Source: JAFGBM01 sp964610155 (GTDB taxonomy: Bacteria; Actinomycetota; Actinomycetes; Actinomycetales; Demequinaceae). Taken from it: a DNA stretch of 8,475 nt. The number at the start of each line of letters is the position of its first letter. The stretch's first letter is position 1. Position numbers and translations under genes: made by a program. Below, one piece after another: positions 1-6,208 of the stretch. The notes under the pieces are model-generated. The model ran no database searches and was not told where the DNA came from. It worked only from the letters and a program-made list of their open reading frames with translations. The DNA is taken from NCBI GenBank assembly GCA_964610155.1, contig CAZSUY010000019.1:1-8475 (forward strand). The letters are read 5' to 3'.

Positions 1-1
1 A

Positions 2-35
2 GAAACGGACCGAACCCGTAGGTTCGGTCCGTTTC
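2..35 (-). terminator. Strong hairpin 3' of tRNA-Pro
   Basis: A perfect 15-bp inverted repeat (2-16 pairing with 21-35) closes on a four-base CGTA loop. It lies 23 bases beyond the 3' end of the minus-strand tRNA-Pro, the expected place for its transcription terminator. Only a short T-rich tail is present on the minus strand, which is common for GC-rich actinobacteria. It sits at the window edge, so it could also terminate a plus-strand gene lying to the left. Confidence 0.7.
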
Positions 36-58
36 CTATGTCTTGAGAGATGACATCG

Positions 59-132
59 TCGGGGTGACAGGATTTGAACCTGCGGCCTTCCGCTCCCAAA
101 GCGGATGCGCTACCAAACTGCGCTACACCCCG
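59..132 (-). tRNA. tRNA-Pro (anticodon TGG)
   Basis: Read on the minus strand, the 74 bases fold into a complete cloverleaf. The acceptor stem CGGGGTG pairs with CACCCCG. The D arm is GCGC/GCGC, the anticodon stem TCCGC/GCGGA encloses the loop TTTGGGA (anticodon TGG), and the T arm GCAGG/CCTGT encloses TTCAAAT. The discriminator base is A and no CCA is encoded, so CCA must be added by the nucleotidyltransferase. TGG reads proline CCA and, by wobble, other CCN codons. Confidence 0.96.
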
Positions 133-190
133 TTACCCGGGCTCCGCTACTCTAGTACGCGCCACCCTTATGGTGGTACGCGCCGGGTAA
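133..190. promoter_or_regulatory. Divergent tRNA promoter region with repeats
   Basis: This is the spacer between the two divergent tRNA genes. It is bounded by an 8-bp inverted repeat, TTACCCGG (133-140) and CCGGGTAA (183-190). Inside are two direct copies of GTACGCGCC (155-163 and 176-184) and a CCACC/GGTGG hairpin around CTTAT. Candidate -10 hexamers are TAGAGT on the minus strand (149-154) for tRNA-Pro and TATGGT on the plus strand (169-174) for tRNA-Gly. Neither has a convincing -35 box, so the promoter assignment is an inference from position. Confidence 0.4.
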
Positions 191-199
191 ACCGGTCGC

Positions 200-270
200 G
201 CGGGCGTAGCTCAATGGTAGAGCCTCAGTTTTCCAAACTGATGGTGCGGGTTCGATTCCCGTCGCCCGCT
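200..270 (+). tRNA. tRNA-Gly (anticodon TCC)
   Basis: The 71 bases fold into a cloverleaf. The acceptor stem GCGGGCG pairs with CGCCCGC, the D arm is GCTC/GAGC, and the anticodon stem TCAGT/ACTGA encloses TTTCCAA (anticodon TCC). The T arm GCGGG/CCCGT encloses TTCGATT, and the discriminator base is T. No CCA is encoded. It reads GGA glycine codons and resembles the common bacterial tRNA-Gly(UCC). The ABC operon begins less than 100 bases downstream in the same direction. Confidence 0.96.
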
Positions 271-355
271 CTCAGGGAGAACCCCGACCTCAATACCGGG
301 AATATCCGTCGAATCCCCGATGGCGCCGATCGTCTCTCATGGATACCGTGGTCCC

Positions 356-1276
356 GTGCCCGCGATCGAGACCGAGAACCTCACTCGTACCTTCGGACCC
401 GTCACAGCCCTCTCGAACCTCACGGTCACGATGCCCAAGGGGGTCGTCGGCCTGGTCGGGGCAAACGGCGCAGGAAAGTCCACTCTGATCAGGATCCTTC
501 TTGGCCTGCTCCCCCCCGATTCGGGAAGCGCCAGCGTCCTCGGCCTGAGCTGCGCCACCGATGGGGTGAAGATCCGCGAGATCGTCGGCTACATGCCCGA
601 AAGCGACTGCCTACCCCTAGACGTGACGGCGACCGAGTTCCTGGTGCACATGGCCCGCATGTCCGGCCTTCCAACCGCCGTGGCCCGGGAGCGCGCCGCC
701 GACACCCTCCGGCACGTCGGCCTCTATGAGGAGCGTTATCGCTCCATGGGTGGCTATTCGACGGGAATGAAGCAGCGCGTCAAGCTCGCCCAGGCGCTGG
801 TCCACGACCCCACACTTGTCCTCCTCGACGAGCCGACGAACGGGCTCGATCCCGCTGGCCGCGACGAAATGCTTGGACTCATCTCCCGCATTAGCACGGA
901 CTTCTCCATCTCCGTCCTCGTGACCTCGCACCTCTTGGGCGAGCTCGAACGCATCTCCGATCACATCGTCGCGATCGAGGGGGGCGTGCTTCAGCAATCG
1001 ACCTCGACGGCGGACGCCACTCGGTTCATCGGTGCGGTACTGGTCGAGGTGACCGACCGGGCGGACGATGCCATCAAACGGTTGAGGAAGAAGGGGGCTA
1101 AGGTCGCGGTGGTCGGATCCGCAGAAACGTTCGCCGTCGAGGTCACCGACGAGAAGGTGCTGGACACGATCCTAAGGATCGTGGCTGACCTTGAGGTAGG
1201 ACTGGTACGGATGCAACAACGCAGGCACCACCTGACCGAGATCTTCCAGACCGAGAAGGCGGCGACCCATGAGTGA
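356..1276 (+). CDS. ABC-2 transporter ATP-binding protein (first pair)
   Basis: This is a cytoplasmic ATPase that powers an ABC-2 type membrane transporter, most likely with the permease encoded next. Counting from the GTG start it has 306 residues. Walker A GANGAGKST is at 35-43, the signature YSTGMKQRVKLA at 134-145, Walker B TLVLLDEPTNGLDP at 153-166 (catalytic Glu159), and the switch histidine at 192. The Q-loop reads MPES, with Glu82 where many ABC ATPases carry Gln; this is a frequent variant in the NatA/CcmA-like group. A C-terminal region of about 90 residues follows the nucleotide-binding domain. An in-frame ATG at 320 would add 12 residues. GTG 356 is preferred because it puts Walker A at exactly the residue numbers seen in the second ATPase of the operon; neither start has a strong Shine-Dalgarno. 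The substrate is unknown. The end overlaps the permease start by eight bases. Confidence 0.93.
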   Translation: MPAIETENLTRTFGPVTALSNLTVTMPKGVVGLVGANGAGKSTLIRILLGLLPPDSGSASVLGLSCATDGVKIREIVGYMPESDCLPLDVTATEFLVHMARMSGLPTAVARERAADTLRHVGLYEERYRSMGGYSTGMKQRVKLAQALVHDPTLVLLDEPTNGLDPAGRDEMLGLISRISTDFSISVLVTSHLLGELERISDHIVAIEGGVLQQSTSTADATRFIGAVLVEVTDRADDAIKRLRKKGAKVAVVGSAETFAVEVTDEKVLDTILRIVADLEVGLVRMQQRRHHLTEIFQTEKAATHE

Positions 1277-2159
1277 CGAAGGGCCCACGGACGTCATCCA
1301 CGACATCGGCTTCCGCCACTACGACGGAGTCAGGCTCGGGCGTGGGTGGATCGTCCGATCCCTATTCGTTGAGACGCTGCGCGGCGTGTTTGGCCTCGGC
1401 CGCTCCGCCAAGGGTAAGACGATGCCCTGGGTCCTCATCGGGATCCTGCTCGTTCCCGCCCTCGTCATGGTCATCATCATGATGGCGATTCCCGGAACCG
1501 GCCTTCCAATGCAGTACAACGAATACCTGTACGGCTTCCAGTTCATACTCGCCTTGTTCGTCGCCAGTCGTGCCCCATATTGCGTGTCCCGCGACCTCCG
1601 CGACGGGGTCATGCCCCTTTATCTCTCGCGGCCGCTAACCAACCGCGACTATGTCGTGGCGAAGTTCGGGGGGCTCTCCATCGGCCTCTTCACCGTCATG
1701 GTGGCACCCTTGACGCTCCTCTTCGCTGGCACCCTCCTCGCCCAAATGCCCCCCGGCGAGCAGTTCACCGCGTGGCTGAAGGGAATCGTTGTCGCCGGAC
1801 TCCTCGCCGTGCTCCTTTCCGCGATCGGCCTCGCGATCGCTTCGGCAACACCTCGCCGAGGGATCGGAGTCGCGGGCATTATCACCGCGCTACTGCTCAC
1901 GAATGGGCTCTCGGGAATACTCGTTCCCCTCCTACGGGAAAAGGGAGCCGATGCCTTGGCAAAGTACTTCGTCGCTTTCAACCCGTTCGGGCTCGTCGAC
2001 GGACTTGGCACGTCCCTGCTCGGTCTCGACACGGGAAATGATCTCCCGCCGCCGACGACCGTCACCGGTGGCGTGATTCTGCTCGCCATCTTCGCCCTCC
2101 TGGTGCTGGCGTGTATCGCCTTAATCCTGCGTCGCTACAGAAGGCTCGGTCGGGTATGA
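1269..2159 (+). CDS. ABC-2 type permease (first pair)
   Basis: An integral membrane protein of 296 residues with about six predicted hydrophobic segments, near 53-75, 88-104, 133-156, 171-192, 197-221 and 265-287. The N-terminal ~50 residues are polar and cytoplasmic. The loop DLRDGVMPLYLSRPLTNRDY (109-128) resembles the cytosolic coupling loop of ABC-2/NosY-like permeases, with the Ser-Arg-Pro-Leu motif followed by a basic and aromatic stretch. The start ATG lies inside the stop of the upstream ATPase and the stop overlaps the next ATPase start, so the three genes are probably translationally coupled. It presumably forms the membrane channel for the first ATPase. Substrate and transport direction cannot be read from the sequence; export is usual for ABC-2 systems. 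Confidence 0.9.
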   Translation: MSDEGPTDVIHDIGFRHYDGVRLGRGWIVRSLFVETLRGVFGLGRSAKGKTMPWVLIGILLVPALVMVIIMMAIPGTGLPMQYNEYLYGFQFILALFVASRAPYCVSRDLRDGVMPLYLSRPLTNRDYVVAKFGGLSIGLFTVMVAPLTLLFAGTLLAQMPPGEQFTAWLKGIVVAGLLAVLLSAIGLAIASATPRRGIGVAGIITALLLTNGLSGILVPLLREKGADALAKYFVAFNPFGLVDGLGTSLLGLDTGNDLPPPTTVTGGVILLAIFALLVLACIALILRRYRRLGRV

Positions 2160-3067
2160 GCACCATCGAACTCACTGGCGTTTCCCGCTGGTTCGGGAAC
2201 ATCGTGGCCGCGAACGACGTCTCGATGACGATCGGACCCGGTGTGACCGGACTCCTCGGTCCGAACGGCGCAGGCAAGTCCACGCTCATCGCGATGATGG
2301 GGGGATTCCTTCCGCCGTCATCTGGAACCGTGACCCTCGATGGCGCGGTGGTGTGGCGCAATCCCGAGATATTCCGGCGCATCGGCCTCGTCCCCGAGAC
2401 CGAGGCGATGTTTGACATGATGACCGGCTGGGATTTCGTGCTCGCCAACGCACAGCTTCACCGCCTCCCTGATCCCGGGGCCGCCGCACTCAAGGCCCTG
2501 GAATCCGTCGACATGATGGACGCTAGTGATCGCGAAATCGGAAAGTACTCGAAGGGGATGAAGCAGAGGGTCAAGATGGCGACGGCACTGGTTCATGACC
2601 CGGAGTTGCTGCTACTGGATGAGCCGTTCAACGGCATGGATCCGCGGCAGCGCATGCACCTGCTCGACCTCCTGCGTCGCCTCGGTTCCGAGGGGCGGAC
2701 GGTTCTGTTCAGTAGTCACATCCTCGAAGAGGTCGAGGATATAGCTGGCACGATCGAGGTAATGGTCGCTGGGCGCCACGCCGCATCCGGAGACTTCCGT
2801 CGCATCAGAAGGCTCATGACGGAGCGCCCGCATCAATACTCGATTCGCTCGAGCGACGACAGGCGTCTCGCCGCCGCGATCATCGCGGATGGGGCTGCTG
2901 ACGGGGTAAGCCTGGGATCTAATGGCCTCGACGTTCAGGCCACGGACTTCGGTCAATTCGTCCATGCGCTGCCTCGCCTGGCTTCTTCCGGTGGTATTCG
3001 GCTACTCGAGGTCACTCCCGCAGACGAATCCCTCGAAAGCGTATTCATGTACCTGGTGGCGCGATGA
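2156..3067 (+). CDS. ABC-2 transporter ATP-binding protein (second pair)
   Basis: This is the second ATPase of the operon, 303 residues and paralogous to the first. Walker A GPNGAGKST is at 35-43, the signature YSKGMKQRVKMA at 131-142, Walker B LLLLDEPFNGMDP at 151-163 (Glu156), and the switch histidine at 188. The Q-loop again has Glu (VPET, Glu81) in place of Gln. A C-terminal domain of about 100 residues ends in ESLESVFMYLVAR, a tail typical of ABC-2 ATPases. ATG 2156 overlaps the upstream stop as ATGA; the frame stays open further 5' but would run into the permease gene. It probably drives the permease that follows, or forms a heterodimer with the first ATPase; the sequence does not decide between these. 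Confidence 0.94.
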   Translation: MSTIELTGVSRWFGNIVAANDVSMTIGPGVTGLLGPNGAGKSTLIAMMGGFLPPSSGTVTLDGAVVWRNPEIFRRIGLVPETEAMFDMMTGWDFVLANAQLHRLPDPGAAALKALESVDMMDASDREIGKYSKGMKQRVKMATALVHDPELLLLDEPFNGMDPRQRMHLLDLLRRLGSEGRTVLFSSHILEEVEDIAGTIEVMVAGRHAASGDFRRIRRLMTERPHQYSIRSSDDRRLAAAIIADGAADGVSLGSNGLDVQATDFGQFVHALPRLASSGGIRLLEVTPADESLESVFMYLVAR

Positions 3068-3092
3068 CGAGGTGCGGAAGGACGGCGGAACG

Positions 3093-3821
3093 ATGAATCT
3101 CGTGGTGATGCGGTTGACCCTGCGTGGGCTGCTTGGGCGACGTAGGGTGTGGCTCCTGCTCTCGCTTCCGGCCCTCCTCCTCGTCATTGCAGGCCTCACC
3201 CGTTGGGGTTCCGGTGGCAATCCCGAGGCCACCTCCGCCCTCACGGGGAATTTCGCCATGGGCACGCTCCTGCCACTCATGTGTCTCCTTATCGGAATCG
3301 GCGTGATCGGACCGGAGATCGAAGACGGTTCGATCGTGTATCTACTCGCCAAGCCCCTGCCCCGGCGCACCATCGTCTTCTCGAAGCTCGTCACCGCCGT
3401 CATGGTCACCCTCGCCCTGGCCGTCCTGCCGATCATGCTGGCGATTGCCATCGCCGGGGACGAGGGCGGGAGGCTATCGCTCGCCTACGGTGCCGCCAGC
3501 GCCCTTGCCTCCATCGCGTATGTGACGATCTTCTTTCTTCTCGCAATCGTCTCCCGCAATGCCGTGATCATTGGCCTGATCTACGCCATCGTATGGGAGA
3601 CCGTGCTCGGCGGATACGTGCCCGGGATACGGGCGCTGAGCGTGCGCCAATGGGCTCTCGCTCCGGCGGAACGCCTCCTGGGAGACCATGCCGTCAGTTG
3701 GGGCGTGACGTCGGAGGTGGGCCTCACCACGGGCTTCGTCGCTCTCGTCGCGACCGTCGCGGTTGCGACGATCATTTCCGTGAGCCAGCTCCAGACCCTC
3801 CGACTCCGAACCGCGGAGTAG
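3093..3821 (+). CDS. ABC-2 type permease (second pair)
   Basis: A membrane protein of 242 residues with about six hydrophobic segments, near 18-36, 54-73, 97-121, 133-153, 157-175 and 211-231. The loop EIEDGSIVYLLAKPLPRRTI (75-94) corresponds to the RDGVMPLYLSRPL loop of the first permease, which marks the two as distant paralogues of the ABC-2 permease superfamily. It is shorter than the first because the long polar N-terminus is missing. The start was set at ATG 3093, with GGAAGGA ending 10 bases upstream. A GTG at 3072 is in frame and the open frame runs back inside the ATPase gene, but those codons look like out-of-frame ATPase sequence. There is a 25-base gap to the upstream stop. This is the last gene of the operon. 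Confidence 0.88.
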   Translation: MNLVVMRLTLRGLLGRRRVWLLLSLPALLLVIAGLTRWGSGGNPEATSALTGNFAMGTLLPLMCLLIGIGVIGPEIEDGSIVYLLAKPLPRRTIVFSKLVTAVMVTLALAVLPIMLAIAIAGDEGGRLSLAYGAASALASIAYVTIFFLLAIVSRNAVIIGLIYAIVWETVLGGYVPGIRALSVRQWALAPAERLLGDHAVSWGVTSEVGLTTGFVALVATVAVATIISVSQLQTLRLRTAE

Positions 3822-3823
3822 AC

Positions 3824-3861
3824 GGGATAGGGGCGAGGCCCAAAGGACCCCGCCCCATCCC
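3824..3861 (+). terminator. Hairpin after the ABC operon
   Basis: GGGATAGGGGCG (3824-3835) pairs with CGCCCCATCCC (3851-3861), giving an 11-bp stem with one bulged A and a loop of about 15 bases. It starts three bases after the stop of the last permease gene. There is no T tract, as is often the case in high-GC genomes, so it is a hairpin-only terminator candidate. It might also act on minus-strand transcripts from the gene at 3998-4462. Confidence 0.6.
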
Positions 3862-3997
3862 GGCGACGCGAGCGCGAGGGGGTAGAAGGGGGAGCGCCCG
3901 CATCGCACGCCTAGGTTTCCGGCTTGCCAATTATTCGGTCTACCCTACGAGAGAATCACCCCCTGAACCAACCTATATGTTCAACCTTCCGCCCGCG

Positions 3998-4462
3998 CTA
4001 CTCCCTAAAAAGGAATCGGGCGATATCGTTCTGGTCTCGTTCGAGCATCTCCCGCGCCATCTTGACGGCGTGTCCTCCGGAGACCAAACTGAACAGCTTC
4101 TTCCCCGATCCGGTCGCGGGCGGCACGACAGACATTTCGGCCTCGAGCCTGGCCCCGAAGGGACTCCCCATGACGCGGTACACGATCGTCAGGTGCCCGC
4201 CTACGACGTCCGCCTCGATCGTTGCCTGACGACCCGGCACGACCTCGGTGACGGTGAACTCTTCTGTTACATGACCGCCAAGAGCAAGCCTGGTCTCGCG
4301 GTAGCGAGTCCCCACCTCAAATCCCTTTGGACCGTCGATCCTCCGGATGGCCATGACCGCCGTGAGCACCTTGCTTGTGAGATCGAGGTCGGTGAGAACC
4401 TCCCAGATCGCCTCCGGAACGGAGGTGTACTCCCGTGAAACGGTCAATGAAAACCCCGGCAT
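3998..4462 (-). CDS. SRPBCC-fold (START/polyketide cyclase-like) protein
   Basis: A small cytoplasmic protein of 154 residues matching the size and layout of the SRPBCC helix-grip superfamily. An opening strand SLTVSREYTS is followed by the helix VPEAIWEVLTDLD (15-27). Alternating strands come next, with motifs such as GTRYRETR (51-58), VTEEFTVTEVVPGR (65-78) and ARLEAEMSVVPP (104-115), and the long C-terminal helix spans about 127-151. Such proteins bind hydrophobic ligands, and many are annotated only as polyketide cyclase/dehydrase or Aha1-like. No ligand can be inferred. The start is supported by AGGGGAGG four bases before the ATG. It faces the ABC operon tail to tail and is separated from other genes on its strand. 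Confidence 0.85.
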   Translation of the reverse strand: MPGFSLTVSREYTSVPEAIWEVLTDLDLTSKVLTAVMAIRRIDGPKGFEVGTRYRETRLALGGHVTEEFTVTEVVPGRQATIEADVVGGHLTIVYRVMGSPFGARLEAEMSVVPPATGSGKKLFSLVSGGHAVKMAREMLERDQNDIARFLFRE

Positions 4463-4613
4463 AATGCCTCCCCTGACGTCGCCGTCCTACCTCTTCCAGA
4501 ATAGACCAGCGGTGATGGGGCCGCGAGCGCGAACAAGTATCATCTACACATGTCCGCACCTCGCGCACTCGTGCGACCGCGGCGGATACGCCGGGAATCA
4601 TCCCCGCACGAAT

Positions 4614-4696
4614 GGCTGTTGGCGGCTATTGGTGGATAGTGCCAAATAGCAGGCACGATAGTTCATGCGGTTGGTGGCTGTTAGTGGTAGTTGCTG
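4614..4696. repeat. Imperfect direct repeat flanking overlapping hairpins
   Basis: Two similar 21-base segments (4614-4634 and 4676-4696) both begin GGCTGTT and then diverge at a few positions, 62 bases apart. Between and overlapping them are two hairpins that cannot form together. One pairs GCTATTGG (4625-4632) with CCAAATAGC (4642-4650, one bulge). The other pairs GTGCC (4639-4643) with GGCAC (4652-4656), and this second one is flanked by GATAG on both sides. The patch is G/T-rich on the plus strand and visibly less GC-rich than its surroundings. It could be recombinase or protein binding sites, or chance. Confidence 0.4.
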
Positions 4697-4701
4697 AAAT
4701 T

Positions 4702-4730
4702 CTTGCGGACTATTTGCGGACTCGCGGACC
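4702..4730. repeat. Tandem TTGCGGACT motif
   Basis: TTGCGGACT occurs twice with an 11-base period (about 4703-4711 and 4714-4722), followed at once by a shorter related GCGGACC (4724-4730). A period close to one helical turn is what paired protein-binding sites often show. The motif sits beside the direct-repeat patch and upstream of no obvious plus-strand gene. Its function is unknown; recombinase core or arm sites at an old integration point are one possibility. Confidence 0.4.
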
Positions 4731-4801
4731 ACGGCCATGAACTGGGCCCGCCTTCACGAGGTCTGTCGCGGTGGAAAGGCAATCGGGTCCGTCGACTGCT
4801 G

Positions 4802-4825
4802 GACCGCCTTGCGGTCAGGGCGGTC
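4802..4825 (-). terminator. Hairpin after the coiled-coil gene
   Basis: GACCGCC (4802-4808) pairs with GGCGGTC (4819-4825) around a 10-base loop, about 30 bases past the stop of the minus-strand coiled-coil gene. No T tract follows on the minus strand. The position suits a hairpin terminator; the short stem keeps confidence modest. Confidence 0.4.
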
Positions 4826-4854
4826 AGTCCCCGCTTCCTCAGTCTCGGATGTCG

Positions 4855-5595
4855 TCAGCCGTGTCGCCACTCGTCTATAAGGGTCTGGCCGTCTTCGCCG
4901 ATGACGATGTGGTGGTGGCCCTTGACTCCTTGCTCCTCGATCAGGATGTCCGTGCAGGGCATGTTGTGATCCCGACTCCATCCAGCTTTGACCTTGGCAG
5001 TGATTCGACCATCGCTCGACACACTCTGAATGTCACGGCCCCGCTGTGCCTGATGTAATTCACGGGCTCGGGCGACCCGGAAACTCTCCCGCCCGGCCTC
5101 CTGGTCGAGACGCCGCTGACGTTTGGCGGCCGCCTCGGCTAGCGCAGCCTGCTCCTGCTTCAAGCGTTGATCTGTGCAGAACTCCTCGCATTTGCGCTTA
5201 ATCTCGGTGACGAGGCCGTTATACCGCTCAACAGTGCGGTTGTACTCAGCCACCGCGCTCTTGTGTCGGTCGACGGCCGTGTCTACAACCGTCCTTGCGC
5301 TTCGAAGATCAGAGTTGAAACGATCGACGTCGTATTGAGAAGTGCGGTCAACGCGATCCCGTCTGCTCACGACCCTGCCAATTTCTGCACGCGCGCGGTC
5401 GACTTCCCGGGAAGTGTCCTTCATCCTGTCGGCGAGACGGTCGACTTCGTGAGCACACTGCTCCGTTCTGGGCATATTCCCCTGGTAAATGGGGCACTGG
5501 ACGAAACTATCGGGCATCAGGGCACCGGCATCCAAACAAATCGCGGCCTGGCGCGACCGCGCGCGTGACGGCGACTGCATCGATCCCAGCTTCAT
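4855..5595 (-). CDS. Hypothetical coiled-coil protein
   Basis: I do not recognise the family. The longest frame gives 246 residues. Residues about 43-185 are highly charged and heptad-like, rich in Arg, Asp, Glu, Gln and Ala, and should form a long coiled coil. Residues about 190-246 form a compact, probably beta-rich tail with conserved-looking features: AGWSRDHNMPC (204-214), a GHHH cluster (226-229), and the ending DGQTLIDEWRHG. Cysteines at 34, 47, 136, 140 and 214 are notable. No signal peptide or membrane segment is visible. The first ATG (5595) lacks a Shine-Dalgarno. ATG 5517 (residue 27) or ATG 5475 (residue 41, with AGGGG three bases before it) may be the true start, and a stop at 5629-5631 blocks further extension. 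It stands alone between spacers, which suggests accessory DNA. A structural, toxin-related or phage-derived role cannot be told apart here. Confidence 0.6.
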   Translation of the reverse strand: MKLGSMQSPSRARSRQAAICLDAGALMPDSFVQCPIYQGNMPRTEQCAHEVDRLADRMKDTSREVDRARAEIGRVVSRRDRVDRTSQYDVDRFNSDLRSARTVVDTAVDRHKSAVAEYNRTVERYNGLVTEIKRKCEEFCTDQRLKQEQAALAEAAAKRQRRLDQEAGRESFRVARARELHQAQRGRDIQSVSSDGRITAKVKAGWSRDHNMPCTDILIEEQGVKGHHHIVIGEDGQTLIDEWRHG

Positions 5596-6085
5596 GCGAA
5601 TGATTGAGCAATCGACGGCAGATTCCAGTCAACACCGGAAGCTCCTGCCGGTTGGGGACTGACATGTCTCGACACTACTCCCGTACGACACTCGACACTG
5701 TGAGGGCCGACTTCGGCCACGCCAGCTCGTCCAACGACCGCACGAGTGCCGCCAAGGGCATCATCGAACCCCACAGGCGCATCGCATGCGGCTTCGGCAT
5801 CCCCCGACAGGAGGCCCCACGTTCTCCTCACTGCTGGCGGGCCACTCCCACCTCCGGATCTGCGATGACGCACTCCAAGTCACGATCGTGATCCGTGATG
5901 CGTGGCCCATGGCGCGTGCCCTAGCCGTGTCGGCTCGGGCCGCCCGTCCGGTGCAGGGGAGAAGGCCCCGGCCGGGCCAGCGCGGTGATGTCGGCCTGTT
6001 CAGAGCCGCCGCCGTAGTAGTCCTGGGGCGAAATCTTCCGTGTCGGAATGTCTTCTGAAGGGTGATTCCTCTCTGCCATCCCACG
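5596..6085. other. Gene-poor stretch, possibly decayed
   Basis: Nearly 500 bases without a convincing gene. Open frames of 90-107 codons exist on both strands (for example 5604-5891 and 5786-6058 on plus, 5592-5873 and 5761-6084 on minus). They overlap one another, lack Shine-Dalgarno sequences and show no family resemblance. One fragment on minus reads like ordinary coding sequence in places but is broken by stops, so a decayed gene is possible. The promoter of the coiled-coil gene should lie near 5600-5700; none is clear. Confidence 0.45.
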
Positions 6086-6104
6086 TTAGGCTATCCTTAC
6101 CAAA
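6086..6104. promoter_or_regulatory. Candidate DtxR/IdeR iron box
   Basis: TTAGGCTATCCTTACCAAA matches the actinobacterial iron-box consensus TTAGGTTAGCCTAACCTAA at 15 of 19 positions by direct comparison. DtxR and IdeR are iron-loaded repressors (occasionally activators) that bind such 19-bp sites. The site contains TANNNT hexamers (TAGGCT at 6087-6092, TATCCT at 6092-6097) that could serve as a -10 element, so bound repressor would block the promoter. It lies 13 bases before the leader ORF and about 150 bases before cysK. No clear -35 element is seen. Its inner symmetry is only partial, so binding is not assured. Confidence 0.5.
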
Positions 6105-6117
6105 TGAGAGGCAGGAC

Positions 6118-6195
6118 ATGAGCAAGCCCCCGCTCCGCGACAGCTCCGGTGTTGCGTCTGCCCCTGTCTGTAGGGCGCTGACAGCCGTAGGGTGA
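6118..6195 (+). CDS. Putative 25-residue leader peptide before cysK
   Basis: A short open frame starts at ATG 6118 behind a good ribosome binding site (GAGGCAGGA, four to eight bases upstream) and stops at TGA 6193. The peptide begins MSKPPLRDSSGV and contains a single cysteine (residue 18, in PVCRAL). It is followed directly by a GGGCC-ATA-GGCCC hairpin (6196-6208) and then by the cysK ribosome binding site. Its position between an iron-box-like site and cysK suggests a leader or attenuator. It lacks the run of cysteine codons known from mycobacterial cysteine-responsive leaders, so that mechanism is not shown. It may also be a chance frame. Confidence 0.35.
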   Translation: MSKPPLRDSSGVASAPVCRALTAVG

Positions 6196-6208
6196 GGGCC
6201 ATAGGCCC
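6196..6208 (+). promoter_or_regulatory. Small hairpin between leader ORF and cysK
   Basis: GGGCC (6196-6200) and GGCCC (6204-6208) form a perfect five-base-pair stem with an ATA loop, beginning at the base after the leader stop codon. No T tract follows. It could be an attenuator element or simply a minor structure in the cysK 5' leader. Confidence 0.3.

Larger units (their letters stand above)
4475..4854. other. Intergenic stretch without a credible gene
   Basis: About 380 bases lie between the start of the SRPBCC gene and the stop of the coiled-coil gene, both on the minus strand. The short open frames here show no family resemblance, no good ribosome binding site and no consistent codon bias. 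The stretch holds the repeat patch, the TTGCGGACT tandem motif and the hairpin at 4802-4825. Any promoter for the SRPBCC gene should lie near 4475-4560, but no clear -35/-10 pair is visible. Confidence 0.5.

Noticed and set aside
43..729. A 228-codon plus-strand open frame
   Set aside because: It crosses both tRNA genes and the first ATPase gene in another frame. Its Arg/Pro-rich composition marks it as a shadow.
3149..4438. A 429-codon plus-strand open frame
   Set aside because: It runs out of frame through the second permease gene, across the terminator hairpin and antisense to the SRPBCC gene. It is rich in Arg, His and Pro and has no family features, so it is a GC-rich shadow.
4614..4696. 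A tRNA fragment or riboswitch in the repeat patch
   Set aside because: No cloverleaf, T-arm consensus or known riboswitch core could be found; only simple hairpins are present.
4702..4730. CRISPR-like array
   Set aside because: The repeats are only nine bases with two-base spacing and there are no spacers or cas genes.
5167..5568. A 133-codon plus-strand frame antisense to the coiled-coil gene
   Set aside because: It has no ribosome binding site or domain, while the minus-strand frame shows a clear coiled-coil pattern over the same bases.
6118..6195. Leader peptide as a cysteine-codon attenuator
   Set aside because: Only one Cys codon is present and no terminator with a T tract follows, so the known poly-cysteine attenuator mechanism is not supported; the ORF itself was kept as a tentative feature.
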